From Charina bottae (taxonomy: Eukaryota; Chordata; Lepidosauria; Squamata; Charinaidae), in NCBI GenBank assembly GCA_023362775.1, contig JALMGJ010000004.1:77986798-78050797 (forward strand): a stretch of DNA of 64,000 nucleotides, in the 5' to 3' direction. This document shows, piece after piece, positions 11,249-20,369 of the stretch. Position 1 is the stretch's first letter. Each line of letters starts with the position of its first letter. Under the pieces are notes generated by a model. That model was not told where the DNA came from. It was given only the letters and a program-made list of their open reading frames with translations, and ran no database searches. A program made the position numbers and the translations under genes.

Positions 11249-12320
11249 CTGGCTCCAGCTCTGATAGCGAGTAGAAACACCACACAGGAAGCTTAGCATC
11301 AGGGACCAGGTCAATGGGACAATCATAGGGCCGGTGTGGTGGACGTTGGTCAGCCTCCTTTTCATTGAATACGTCCGCATAGTCTCTGAACTGCAGAGGG
11401 AGCTGTGGTTCCAAGGTGGCGGTTTGTACAGCAGCGAAGGTGTTGGCCAAGTGTGTGGCACAACGCAGGCTGGATAATTCAATCTCTCCCAATGCCCACA
11501 CAATCTGTGGCTCATGTGTCTGGAGCCAGACCAGTCCCAGTACCAAGGGGCATTGAGGCATAGTGACCATGTAAAACTTCAGCCATTCCTGGTGGTCCCC
11601 CACTCTCATGAGTAGCCATTGGGTGGTGGAAGACACAGGGCTGGAATGGAGCATTCGTCCATTGATGGTCTCCACAACCAATGGAGGGTCCACCTCATGG
11701 CAGAGGACCCCCCACTCCTTGGCGAACCCTTGGTCCATGAAATTGAAGGTGGTGCCGGAGTCGACCATGAATTGGGCCACCAGTATTGAGGTCCTTGGAA
11801 CCTGGAGGGTGACAGTGATCGACAGATGTTTGAGGGGCAATGGACAGGGCAAGGTTGTCTGGCTGACCACCAGCTTGGCCCAACCTAACTGCCCTTTTGC
11901 TGGGCTGAGTCCATTTCCCGACGAGGTGACGGTAGACTTAGCGGGGCAGTTTGCGGTGTGGTGGCCCAATTCTGTGCAGTACACAGTCCCTCCCGTTGGC
12001 GCCAGTCCTTCTCCGCCTGTGTGAGGCGAGGCCTGGCACCACCTAGCTGCATGGGCTCTTCCACGGCATTCAGGCGACTCACCGGAACATGTGGAACAAA
12101 GGATGGGGGCTGGGCAAAGCATCTCCTTGACATCTGTTGCTGCAAATGTCCGTCAATTTGGAGGCAGATATACGTCAGAGCCTGAAGAGTTTGGGGGCAC
12201 TCCATCTGGGCCAACTCGTCCAGGATCTCTGAGGATAACCCTTCCTGGAATTAGTCTGGAAGGGCCTCCTCGTTCCACTTCAGATCCTGTGCCAGCAACC
12301 GGAAGTCGCTAATATATTCA
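11249..12320 (-). pseudogene. Sushi-type gypsy gag C-terminus and protease, broken
   Basis: Read on the minus strand, this continues the gag relic at 12318-12797. It holds the gag C-terminal region with a decayed zinc knuckle (around 11890-12030, frame-shifted), then a retropepsin with the motif VDSGTTFNFMD and the downstream LGL.WL.THEP.I block, and the start of the linker to RT (DYADVF, DQRPPHRPYDC). RT, RNase H and integrase are absent because the sequence is cut by the Tc1 fragment at about 11248. Frameshifts split it over at least two frames. The motifs match the Sushi/Hmr1 group of vertebrate Ty3/gypsy elements as I know them. Confidence 0.8.
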
Positions 12321-12797
12321 GCCACCAGTTGTCCCCCTTGTCACAACCCCCCTCAGGCATCTACTGGTGGTCTGAGACTTCACTGGGTCCATGTACATGG
12401 TCTGCAGCTGGTGGCAAAACCCGTCGAAGTCACCCAAAAGTGTGTCTTGCTGAAGTATCAGTGGCGAAGCCCAGGGTGTGGCATGGTCCAACAGTAGGCT
12501 GATAACAAAGCCCACCTTGTGGCGATCCGATGGAAACTCCTCCAGGTGTAGGCTCAGGTAGAGCTGGCATTGAGCAAAGAACACCGGAAACTGAGATAGA
12601 GTCCCATCGAATTTTTCTGGAACTTGTACTGGACATTTGTACCGCTGGTTCATGACTGGGGCCACTGCGGTTGGTTGCGTTTGCAGCTGGGCCAGCTGTG
12701 CATTCAGCAGGGCGATCTGTTGGTTAAGCTGCACCTTCTGCTGGTTAAGTTGTGCGTTTTGTTGTGAGAGGGCATTCTCCATCAAGAGTTGCTCCAT
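12318..12797 (-). pseudogene. Sushi-type gypsy gag, N-terminal part
   Basis: The frame likely starts at the Met at 12797 (MEQLLMENALS). A Gln/Asn/Leu-rich coiled coil (about residues 8-45) is followed by the capsid-like stretch with P.KFDGTLSQFPVFFAQCQLYL and FVISLLLDHATPWASPL. Gag forms the intracellular particle of the element. The frame runs out of homology near 12330, where a frameshift and stop break it before the zinc knuckle. The same family as the protease relic just downstream; different from the intact element at 50821, whose gag has no such N-terminal coiled coil sequence. Confidence 0.82.
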
Positions 12798-13000
12798 GTC
12801 TTCTTGGTGCAGGCAAGAGCAAAGAAGGGGATGAAGAAGAGCAAAAGCAACAAAATACATGCTTCCTTTCTCCCCAGTGGAGGGAAGTGTTGGCCGGAGA
12901 CAATCTGTCCTGTTCTGACAAAGCTCAACACAGGAAGCGGTGTTTAAAGACCTTTATTTACAAATCACAAAATGCAGCCCAATTCACAACAGCGACTTTT
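12798..13000 (-). mobile_element. Probable leader and partial LTR of the gypsy relic
   Basis: On the minus strand an AATAAAGGTCTTTAAACACC block (about 12937-12956) precedes TTGTCAGAACAGGACAG and then the gag start. This is what an LTR 3' end and leader would look like, with the polyadenylation signal. There is no matching second LTR in the window, so the limits are a guess. Confidence 0.45.
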
Positions 13001-13118
13001 GCTGGAAAGTTTGTATCTTTGGGGGTTGTTGGGTTCTTGGATCTTTGTAAAAAAAATGCTTTTGGTGTAATGTTGAAATATTTAAATGCCCTGGTATATT
13101 TTGAGGAGGGGTAAAAAA

Positions 13119-13466
13119 ATTAAGAATATTTAATTGGACTGATAATGAGGTTAACATGAATTACAGGATTTTTGATTTGTAGGACTTAAAAGGTATTGAC
13201 AAGTTATAATAATATTTTATATTGTTTTTAGGCATAATAGGATTAAGATTGTTAATTATAAAGGCAGACAATTTATAAAAATTAAGAATATTTAATTAGA
13301 TTGATAATGAGGCTAATATGATTTTTTTTCTTATGGTTTGGATTAGGATTTATAGGATTATAGATTTGTAAGACTTAAAGGATATTGATAAGATATAATA
13401 ATATTTTATATTGTTTTTTAGGTCTAATAGGGTTAAGATTATTATTATAAAGGCAAACAATTTATT
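13119..13466. repeat. Two-copy tandem repeat of about 162-186 bp in an L1 3' UTR
   Basis: Both units begin ATTAAGAATATTTAATT, share TTTTATATTGTTTTTAGG and end at AAAGGCA.ACAATTTAT. The second unit has about 25 extra bases near 13325. Divergence of several percent points to an old duplication. Confidence 0.85.
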
Positions 13467-13499
13467 TGTATTTACAATTTGATGCTTATTGTGTTTTTG

Positions 13500-13698
13500 T
13501 TTATTCGTTCAGTTGCTTCCGACTCTTTGTGTCTTCATGGACCAGCCCACGCCAGAGCTTCCTGTCGGCTGTCACCACCCCCAGCTCCCCCAAGGTCAAG
13601 TCTGTCACCTGCAGAATATCATCCATCCATCTTGCCCTTGGTCGGCCACTCTTCCTATTGCCTTCCACTTTCCCTAGCATCAGCATTATTGTGTACAC
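13500..13698 (-). mobile_element. BovB/RTE LINE fragment, ORF2 C-terminus
   Basis: The minus strand encodes the extreme C-terminus typical of BovB ORF2: LGKVEGNRKSGRPRARWMDD, then LTLGEL, DRKLWRGLVH and KSRKQL. The frame is open across the fragment (65 codons) but it has neither RT nor endonuclease nor its 3' tail. BovB is abundant in squamates, which supports the host assignment. Confidence 0.9.
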
Positions 13699-13777
13699 AG
13701 AAGTATATAGAATAGTAGTAGGAAGAAAAAAAAGTAAATGGATTGTATTTTAAGAGGGAGGGAAGTTTGAAGTAGAA

Positions 13778-13779
<2 letters not shown>

Positions 13780-13809
<30 letters not shown>
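13780..13809. repeat. (CA)n microsatellite
   Basis: An uninterrupted CA dinucleotide run of about 15 units within the L1-derived AT-rich region. Confidence 0.98.
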
Positions 13810-13811
<2 letters not shown>

Positions 13812-14142
13812 TATATATTCTTTTTTATGTAAGGGGAAGGGGCAATTGTATTAGAGATTTGTATATGTGTTAATAGAAGGATTTATAGAAAAAATGTGAT
13901 CATGGTTTGATGTAGACAAAGGGTTTGTTTATGGGAATTGCTGTATATTCTTACTATTGAAAGCTGGAAGTCACCTGTATATGTAACTTTCTAAAAGTCT
14001 TTTTTTTTTTTTGTATTTTTACACTTTTAGTGTTTTTTTTTCTCTTTTTTCATCTGTAGGGGGTTTTTTTGGTAGTTTTTTTATCTTTGTCTTTAAAAAT
14101 AATAAAAACTTTATCCCAAAAAAAAAGAAAAAAAGAAAAAGA

Positions 14143-15541
14143 TGTTACACTGGACATGCAAAAGAAATCGGCTGATGTCTTAATAATTAAAAGGGATATA
14201 CAAACAATAAACCAAGAGAGTGGCTTGGATAATTTTCCTATATTGGATTTACAAAATAGGCTTGTTAAAGTTTTGAAGAATTTTGTGAGAAGGGAAGGGA
14301 CAAAAAAAAAGAAAAGAAATCAAGTTCTACGACATTATTTGAATGGACTAAAGATTAAGATTGTTAGAAAGGTAAAAGGTGGAGTTTTAGCTTTACCCAA
14401 TTTAAAACTGTATTTTGCAGATTGCTGTTTGGTTTGGATGAAAGAATGGGTGATGCTGAGTCATAGACGGTTATTGGACTTAGAAGGACATGTTTTGAGA
14501 TTTGGGTGGCTATTTATGGTATGATAAAGTTAAGGTTAATATAGATTTTAAAAATCATTTTATTAGACATGCCATCTTGAGAATTTGGAATAGATATAAA
14601 CTTTGTCCAAAAATACCTCTATGGTTATCACCACAGGAAGCATATTACAGAAGAGAAATAGCAACTTAGCAGAAATGGTTAACTTACGGTGATATATTCG
14701 ATTGCTCATAGCCAGAATTAAAAATAAAATCAAGAGAAGATTTGACATCAGAAGGTTTATATCTACCAATGATTTTCTCATGTACAATTAACAGAAAGAT
14801 TTAAAGTTGAAAAAAGGTTTTTTTGGTTTTGAATGTGATAAAACTGAGTTATGTACTAATTATGAACATCTTATTGCTCAAATGTATAAGCTTTTGTTGA
14901 GACTTGAAACTGAGGATGAACAAGTGAAAGATTGAATGATAAAGTGGGTTAAAAATGTTGAGTACAATATACAAATGGAACAATGGGAAAACATGTGGAC
15001 AAAAGGGCTGAAATTAACATTATGTTATAACCTTAAAGAGATTTTTTATAAAATGATGTATCAATGATATTTATCACCATAAAGATTGTCAAAAATGTAT
15101 AATAGTATTTCTAATATTTGTTGGAAATGTGAACAACAAGAAGGGACTTTTTATCTTCTTTGGTGGACATGTAAAAGAGCTAAATTTTGGACTCAAATAC
15201 ATATATTAATCCAGAAGATTTTAAAGATTAATATACAATCAAAACCAGAGACATGTCTTTTGGGACTGATGGATAAACAATTGGAAAAATCATATGGAAC
15301 TTTGTCTTTACATATGATAATTGCAGCGAGACTTTTATATGCTCAAAGGTGGAAAGACTTGATATTACCTACAATGGAAGAATGGATGGTAAAGTTGATG
15401 GAGTTGGTTGATATGGTGAAATTAATAACTTTGGTTAGAGAAAAGACATTGACTAATTTTATGGCAAATTGGGAGACCCTTTTGGACTTTTTGCGTGAAA
15501 CATTAAAGAATGAAATTATGCTATATGGATTTGATGATTAA
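14143..15541 (+). pseudogene. L1 ORF2 C-terminal region, broken
   Basis: The first open stretch (to 14524) carries the GG.ALPNLKLYF and LEGHVLRFGW motifs found downstream of the L1 RT domain. The second (15086-15541) carries the C-terminal cysteine motif: CWKCEQQEGTFYLLWWTC, where the usual His before the WW is Leu. Stops at 14522 and near 14935 and 15066, together with frameshifts, separate them. The endonuclease and RT catalytic core are absent. ORF2 would normally nick and reverse-transcribe; this relic cannot. Family call is confident from the cysteine motif and the ALPNLKLY block. Confidence 0.85.
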
Positions 15542-15775
15542 TAATATTAATTGACAATAGAAAAAATGGATGTTATGTTATAACCTTAGAGTAAGAGTTT
15601 AATGTAAGTTTTACTTATATCTGTTGTAAAAGAAGTCGGGAGTTATTTCTTTATTTATTTCTGTTCTGTTCTCTCTTTTTTTTCTGCACTTCTGCTCTCT
15701 TTCTTTTTCTTTATTAGTTTATGTTAGATTTTATCTCTTTGTTTTAAAATTAATAAAGTTATTATTAAAAAAGAT
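14143..15775 (+). mobile_element. L1-type LINE (copy 2), 5'-truncated ORF2 and 3' UTR
   Basis: Follows directly on the A-rich tail of copy 1. It contains ORF2 C-terminal coding remnants in several frames, a pyrimidine-rich 3' UTR near 15640-15720 and the tail AATTAATAAAGTTATTATTAAAAAA at about 15749-15773. Confidence 0.85.
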
Positions 15776-16210
15776 TATTAGAAGTAAAAGGAAGGAATAT
15801 AAAATTGGTTAAAATAGATATGTTGTTATCTGTGGTAGCCCTTGATTGACTTTTGCTGACACCAGGATTAAAATGATGTTTTATGGATTTGTTTATAGAT
15901 AAGAGATGGGATATGGGAAGAAGAGACTATTTGTTGTATTTTAAGAGAAGGTGATAAGTTACTAAATTTGTTATACTTGTTGTGATGAAGGTGGGAATCA
16001 CTTCTTTATATACAGTATTTCTTTTCTTTTTCTTTCCTATATTTTTATTTTTCTTTCTTTTCTATTTCTTTCTCTTCTTTCCTTTTTTCTTTCTTCTCTG
16101 CACTTTCTACTCTTTCTTTTTATTCTATCTTTTTAAAGTTTGTATTAGTTTTTGCAATACAAACTGTGTAATTATAATATTTAATAAAATTACTATAAAA
16201 ATAAAAAGCT
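15776..16210 (+). mobile_element. L1-type LINE 3' UTR (copy 3)
   Basis: Same layout as the two preceding copies: AT-rich body, a long CT-rich tract (16010-16130) and a 3' end with AATAAAATTACTATAAAAATAAAAA. No coding sequence. Three L1 3' ends therefore lie in tandem in the same orientation. Confidence 0.7.
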
Positions 16211-16676
16211 GAAAAATATGAAATTATTTCCTAAACTATCTCATATACATATATTTTACAAAACAATAATGTGAGAGTTTTATTCATATCATAACCTTGG
16301 GAACATATGTATGCAGACTGGCTGCCTTTATTAGGTAAAACTGTATCCATGCAACAGCTGAGTTTCTGCACTGTGTGATAGGCTCTATGTAGCAAATATT
16401 CATACTATTTAAATTGCTTTTCTCCATTACTTTATTGTTGTTCGTATCAAATACAACTCATAAAAATATATAAGAAAAAATTTACTACCTATTATATGAG
16501 CTCCTAACCCATCTTGCCTAAGAATATGCTACTTGAGAATGCTTGGCATGCCAATCTCAACATATTCAAATGGTGCCAGGTTAAAAGGGGCTACTACAAT
16601 AACCATGTGGTGATTGTCTTTAAAGTGACCACCATATGCTTCTCATAAAAGGGAAACTTGGCCTGACGTGAGAATT

Positions 16677-16684
16677 ACTTAGAT
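16677..16684. other. hAT target-site duplication, left
   Basis: ACTTAGAT directly precedes the terminal CAGGGGTCCCC and is repeated exactly at 17445-17452. Eight bases is the hAT signature. Confidence 0.95.
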
Positions 16685-17444
16685 CAGGGGTCCCCATCCT
16701 GTGGGCCATGGCCCACTAGTGGGCCGCGGCCTGTTAGGAAGTGGGCCGCACAGCAGGAGGTGAGCGGTGTTGTTGGAGGAGAGGGGGAGAGGTGGGCCGA
16801 GGAGTGCGAGGCCCGATTGGTCCCCGCTCGCAAACCGAGCTCACCCAGCCACGTGCAGCTCCCAGACCGAGCCAAGAGACGCCGCCGCCACAGAATCTGC
16901 TGCCAATACCAGCCCAGTTCCTGCCTTGCTGCCGGTTCCAGCCACGCGCCCTGCAGCTGCCATCCCAGCCTTCTGAACTGCCACATTGGTAAGCACCTCT
17001 GCCTTGCCGTCTAGCCCCGTGAGAGACCCAGCCCCTGCTGGCAGGTCTCGCACTGCGCCCACATCCCTTCCTGCCACCCTAGTTCCCCCTCATACAGCCC
17101 AGTTCCTCCCTCCGTGCCCACGTCCTCCCCCTCTGCGCCCACTCTGCACCCATGTCCCTTCCTGCCACCCTAGTTCCCCCTCATACAGCCCAGTTCCTCC
17201 CTCCTTGGGATGCCCCTCAGTCCCAGTCCGTGCGATTGGCTCCCTCCTGCAAACCCTGCTCCCCGTCCACACGAATGGCTCCCGCCTGCAAACCCCACCC
17301 CCATCTGCATGATTGGCTCCTGCCTGCAAACCCCACCATTCATCCACGCGATTGGCTCCTGCCTGAAAACCCCACCCCCCGGTCTGTGGAAAAATTGTCT
17401 TCCACGGAACCAGTCCCTGGTGCCAAAAAGGTTGGGGACCCCTG
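16685..17444. mobile_element. Nonautonomous hAT transposon, 760 bp
   Basis: The ends are CAGGGGTCCCCA and TGGGGACCCCTG, perfectly inverted over 12 bp, flanked by a perfect 8-bp duplication ACTTAGAT. The terminal parts (GTGGGCCGC, CTGTTAGGAA.TGGGCCGCACAGCAGG at left; AAAATTGTCTTCCACGGAAC and GTGCCAAAAAGGTTGGGG at right) resemble those of hAT-Charlie/MER3-like elements known from mammals. The inner part is GC-rich with a 91-bp duplication (about 17065-17114 and 17156-17205) and a 38-39-bp minisatellite. No transposase is encoded; open frames inside are low-complexity. It depends on a transposase in trans. Confidence 0.95.
17234..17380. repeat. 38-39-bp minisatellite inside the hAT element
   Basis: Four units start at 17234, 17273, 17311 and 17350, each with GA.TGGCTCC followed by C.GCCTG.AAACCCC. 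Confidence 0.93.
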
Positions 17445-17452
17445 ACTTAGAT
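17445..17452. other. hAT target-site duplication, right
   Basis: ACTTAGAT, identical to 16677-16684. Confidence 0.95.
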
Positions 17453-18860
17453 GATATAAAATGACTGACTTTTGGGCGATTTCCCATTCTCATTCACACA
17501 GCTGATAAAATCCATTAACTGGGTTATATTGGTCAATGTATAACTAATTATTTTCACATGTGGGAGTGTGTCTGTTGTGGAAGTCCTAAAATTGAACAAT
17601 TGAATTTCTAAAAAGTCAAGATGAAAATGCCCATAGGAGTTTTGTTGTTATTGCTTTAAAGTCATTGATGAATATGACCTCAAGAATAAGTAGTTGGTCA
17701 GATTTTTCATGCTCTTTTGGGAATCCTCAGCCTCCAAGTGAATCTCTACTAAATGTTTTTATAAAGAGCTAATGTTAAACTTGCTGTTATATAAGGTCTC
17801 GAGTGTGAATCTAAAAGGCTTTATTGCACAGTATAAAAGCATCAACAAATCTGCTTGAATCATTCTTCTATAAAATCCCTGAACACAATTCTTTTAAAAG
17901 AGTTTAATAAGTCAACCTTACCACACTGTGCATTTATAACAGGATTTTACTTTAAAAAAACAAAAATAAAAAACAGTTTTCCCTAAATGTCTCCTCAAAT
18001 CAGCTTGTTATAAATGGGGGAAATTACTGAGCTGGAGGGGAGGAAAAAAAATGATTTGGTTGATAACTGTACAATCCTTTTTTGTCTGACAAACTGTTTA
18101 GTACAGATGTTTACTTCTATCTGACATTTCCATGATTGTATTCCATATGCTTTTTGGTAAATGGACAAAACCAAAATGAAAAGAGTGGATATTTCTCTAG
18201 ATTGCTTCCATTTTCAAATGAATTCATATTGATTGTGTAAGTGCATCTTGCAAAGCAGATAATCTATTCCTGCCAGTTTGATCTGTCAGTCATCACTTAT
18301 ATTTAATTGCCTTGCAGAAAAGGTTAAAGAAAAGAATGGCTTGGCTAGATGGAACAAGAGAGATTCTTCACATCTCAGATAGTTGGCCCCACTAAGGGCA
18401 AGAGGGTGGGGGGAGAAACTACCTCCAAAAGTAAAGTCCTATTGATTATTCTCAATTTTGCATTTTATATCACCTGTCTTCAAGTTTTATAAGCTAAGAT
18501 TACCTTACAGTTGGATTTCTTTAATTGAAAAAGAAGAAAAACTTGGTTTTAGATATTTTCTGAATAAAAACTTGATGACAGGCCTGTAACTCACTAATTC
18601 AAATGTAGTCAGACATATAACTATTGTGGCCTGCTGTGTGTCTGAGTATCCCTCTGTTTTCTGCAGTGCCAAGTAGGAAGCTAAACAGGAAAATTATTAT
18701 AAAGATGCCCATCCTGAAGCCCCAGGGCAACATGCAGCTCTGAAAAACCTTGAGGGTGATATCAAAGATCCTCCAAAAATTGCCATTTATTTAAAAATAT
18801 TATTTAGAAGGAGAAAAATGATTAAATACATGGGAAATAGCCATGCATTTAAAGTAAATC
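17453..18860. other. Unassigned AT-rich DNA
   Basis: No gene, RNA or clear repeat. The sequence is free of obvious repeat landmarks, so it is one of the better places in the window to test for conserved non-coding sequence. Confidence 0.5.
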
Positions 18861-18865
18861 TGATT

Positions 18866-18925
18866 TTTATTATTTATTTATTTATTTATTATTTCAATTT
18901 ATTCCCCGCCCATCTCCCCTGATCC
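18866..18925 (-). mobile_element. CR1/L2-type LINE tail only
   Basis: On the plus strand TTTATTTATTTATTTATT is followed by CAATTTATTCCCCGCCCATCTCCCC, the reverse complement of the shared LINE 3' UTR end. Only about 60 bp is kept, a severely 5'-truncated insertion. Confidence 0.75.
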
Positions 18926-19604
18926 TAGTTAAATGAAAAATCTGGGTCTTCTGGTGCTTTATAAAAAAACCTGAGTCCTGCATATTCTTTGGAGGGTGAC
19001 CTCTCGAGTGCCCTTTCAGCCCAAGTACAGCCCTCGACCCAGGAAAAATTGTGCCATTGATATATTATGTTGGTGATGGTCTGTGTAAAATATGAGAAGG
19101 TTAATGTGTTATTTTAAAAAAAATTCTATGCTGCTCTTTATAAGCAGTTTTGCGCAGGATGATTTACCATGCACTTAAAGGGAGTCATTTTTCTTGCAAG
19201 TTTCCTATCATTCTATTAACCATAAAGCTAGAAGTAGTTAAAAAAGAAGTAGTAATTTGATTGTAAAAGAAAAATGTACTGATTTCTATTTAATTCTGTG
19301 GTCATCTTTTCATAATGATCTGGCTGTCTTGTAAACACTGTCCTGCTCTAACAAACAAATATCCATTAGGGTGTTTGTGCTTTTTTCTGTACTAGACGGG
19401 TTGGCACAGCTTTATTTTTCCAAATCTACTTCTAACCCAAGAACCAAGCTAAAATGGACATCATCAGAAAGAATAGGACTGAGTGAATCAACCTAATTGG
19501 ACACTCCAAATGGATTGGGTAGTGTCTTCCACAGCTTCTCATACTGTTATCTGGACTAACCTGAATTAAAGTTTCTTTATTTTTGTCATATTCCTAAAAG
19601 ATAT

Positions 19605-20040
19605 TTGTTTAATCTATTTATATAGCCACCCATCTCTTAATTGCACCTTTGGATGGTACACAGGATTAAAACCAGCAAAACAGAACTATAAAAAAATAAG
19701 AAAAGCAATGGCAGCTGAGGATAACCCCAACTCCAATGATAAGAAAGACAAATTCATAGTGATGGGCTTATCAAACCTCCAGCTCCCATGCCCAAGGGAA
19801 CGTCCAAGTCTTCAAGGACTTCTGAAATGCTCGTAACATTGGGTCTCCAAAAATCTCAGATTTGTTCCAGAGCTCAGGTGCTGCAACAGAAAAGGCATGC
19901 TTTCTGGGTCCCGTCAGATGGCATTGGTTAATAGACAGGCCCTGGAGCATGCCCACCTTGCTGGATCTAGTGGGACAAACAGAAACAAATGGGGAGAGGC
20001 AATCCTGAAAATGCTAGGAAAGATGTATCTGGCTGGGAGA
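19605..20040 (-). mobile_element. Old CR1/L2-type LINE 3' end
   Basis: The minus strand encodes a decayed C-terminus with the block GPRKHAFSVAAPELWN and F.KSLKTW, preceded by LQGLSINQ. The 3' UTR remnant (TATAGCCACCCATCTC on the plus strand) lies at its left edge. More diverged than the copies at 8940 or 33633. Confidence 0.75.
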
Positions 20041-20289
20041 GTCTTAGTTCATTGGCTGGTTTTATGAAGTCTACAAAAAGTGGTTTTTATAGACTTTAAT
20101 CAAAGTGGGCAAATAGTAGCTCACAGAATACATCCTCTTTTGGAGTCAATCACCCTCATCAAGATTCCACTGCTACTCCTTGTGACCTCATTAGCATGCC
20201 TATGTAGTTTCCTTGGAAATAATAGAGTGGCAATGTACCAATTCTATCTTCTGTGATGTTTTCTCAATCTTCAATCTTCCAGTCCAGCC

Positions 20290-20365
20290 TATTATCCAAG
20301 GATTTCCTGGTGATCTGCCATCCAAGTACTAACCAGGCCTAACTAGATGCTACCATAATGCCCTA
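20290..20365 (-). repeat. 5S rRNA-like segment (5S-derived SINE or pseudogene)
   Basis: On the plus strand the segment reads CTGCCATCCAAGTACTAACC followed by AGGCCTAACT, which is the reverse complement of the 3' half of vertebrate 5S rRNA (GGTTAGTACTTGGATGG). The 5' half with the internal promoter is missing or decayed, so it is not a working 5S gene. Fragments of this kind are part of known vertebrate repeats. Confidence 0.65.
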
Positions 20366-20369
20366 TTAA

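Larger units (their letters stand above)
13110..14142 (+). mobile_element. L1-type LINE 3' UTR (copy 1), with internal duplication
   Basis: AT-rich sequence in the style of squamate L1 3' UTRs ends with AATAATAAAAACTTTATCCC and an A-rich tail at about 14117-14142. It begins with a tandem duplication (units at about 13119-13280 and 13281-13466, starting ATTAAGAATATTTAATT). A BovB fragment at 13500-13698 and a (CA)n run interrupt it. No coding part is left. Confidence 0.6.

Noticed and set aside
11142..12122. A 326-codon minus-strand frame read as one gene
   Set aside because: It fuses gypsy protease sequence to the antisense of a Tc1 fragment and shifts out of gag, so it is a chance join of relics.
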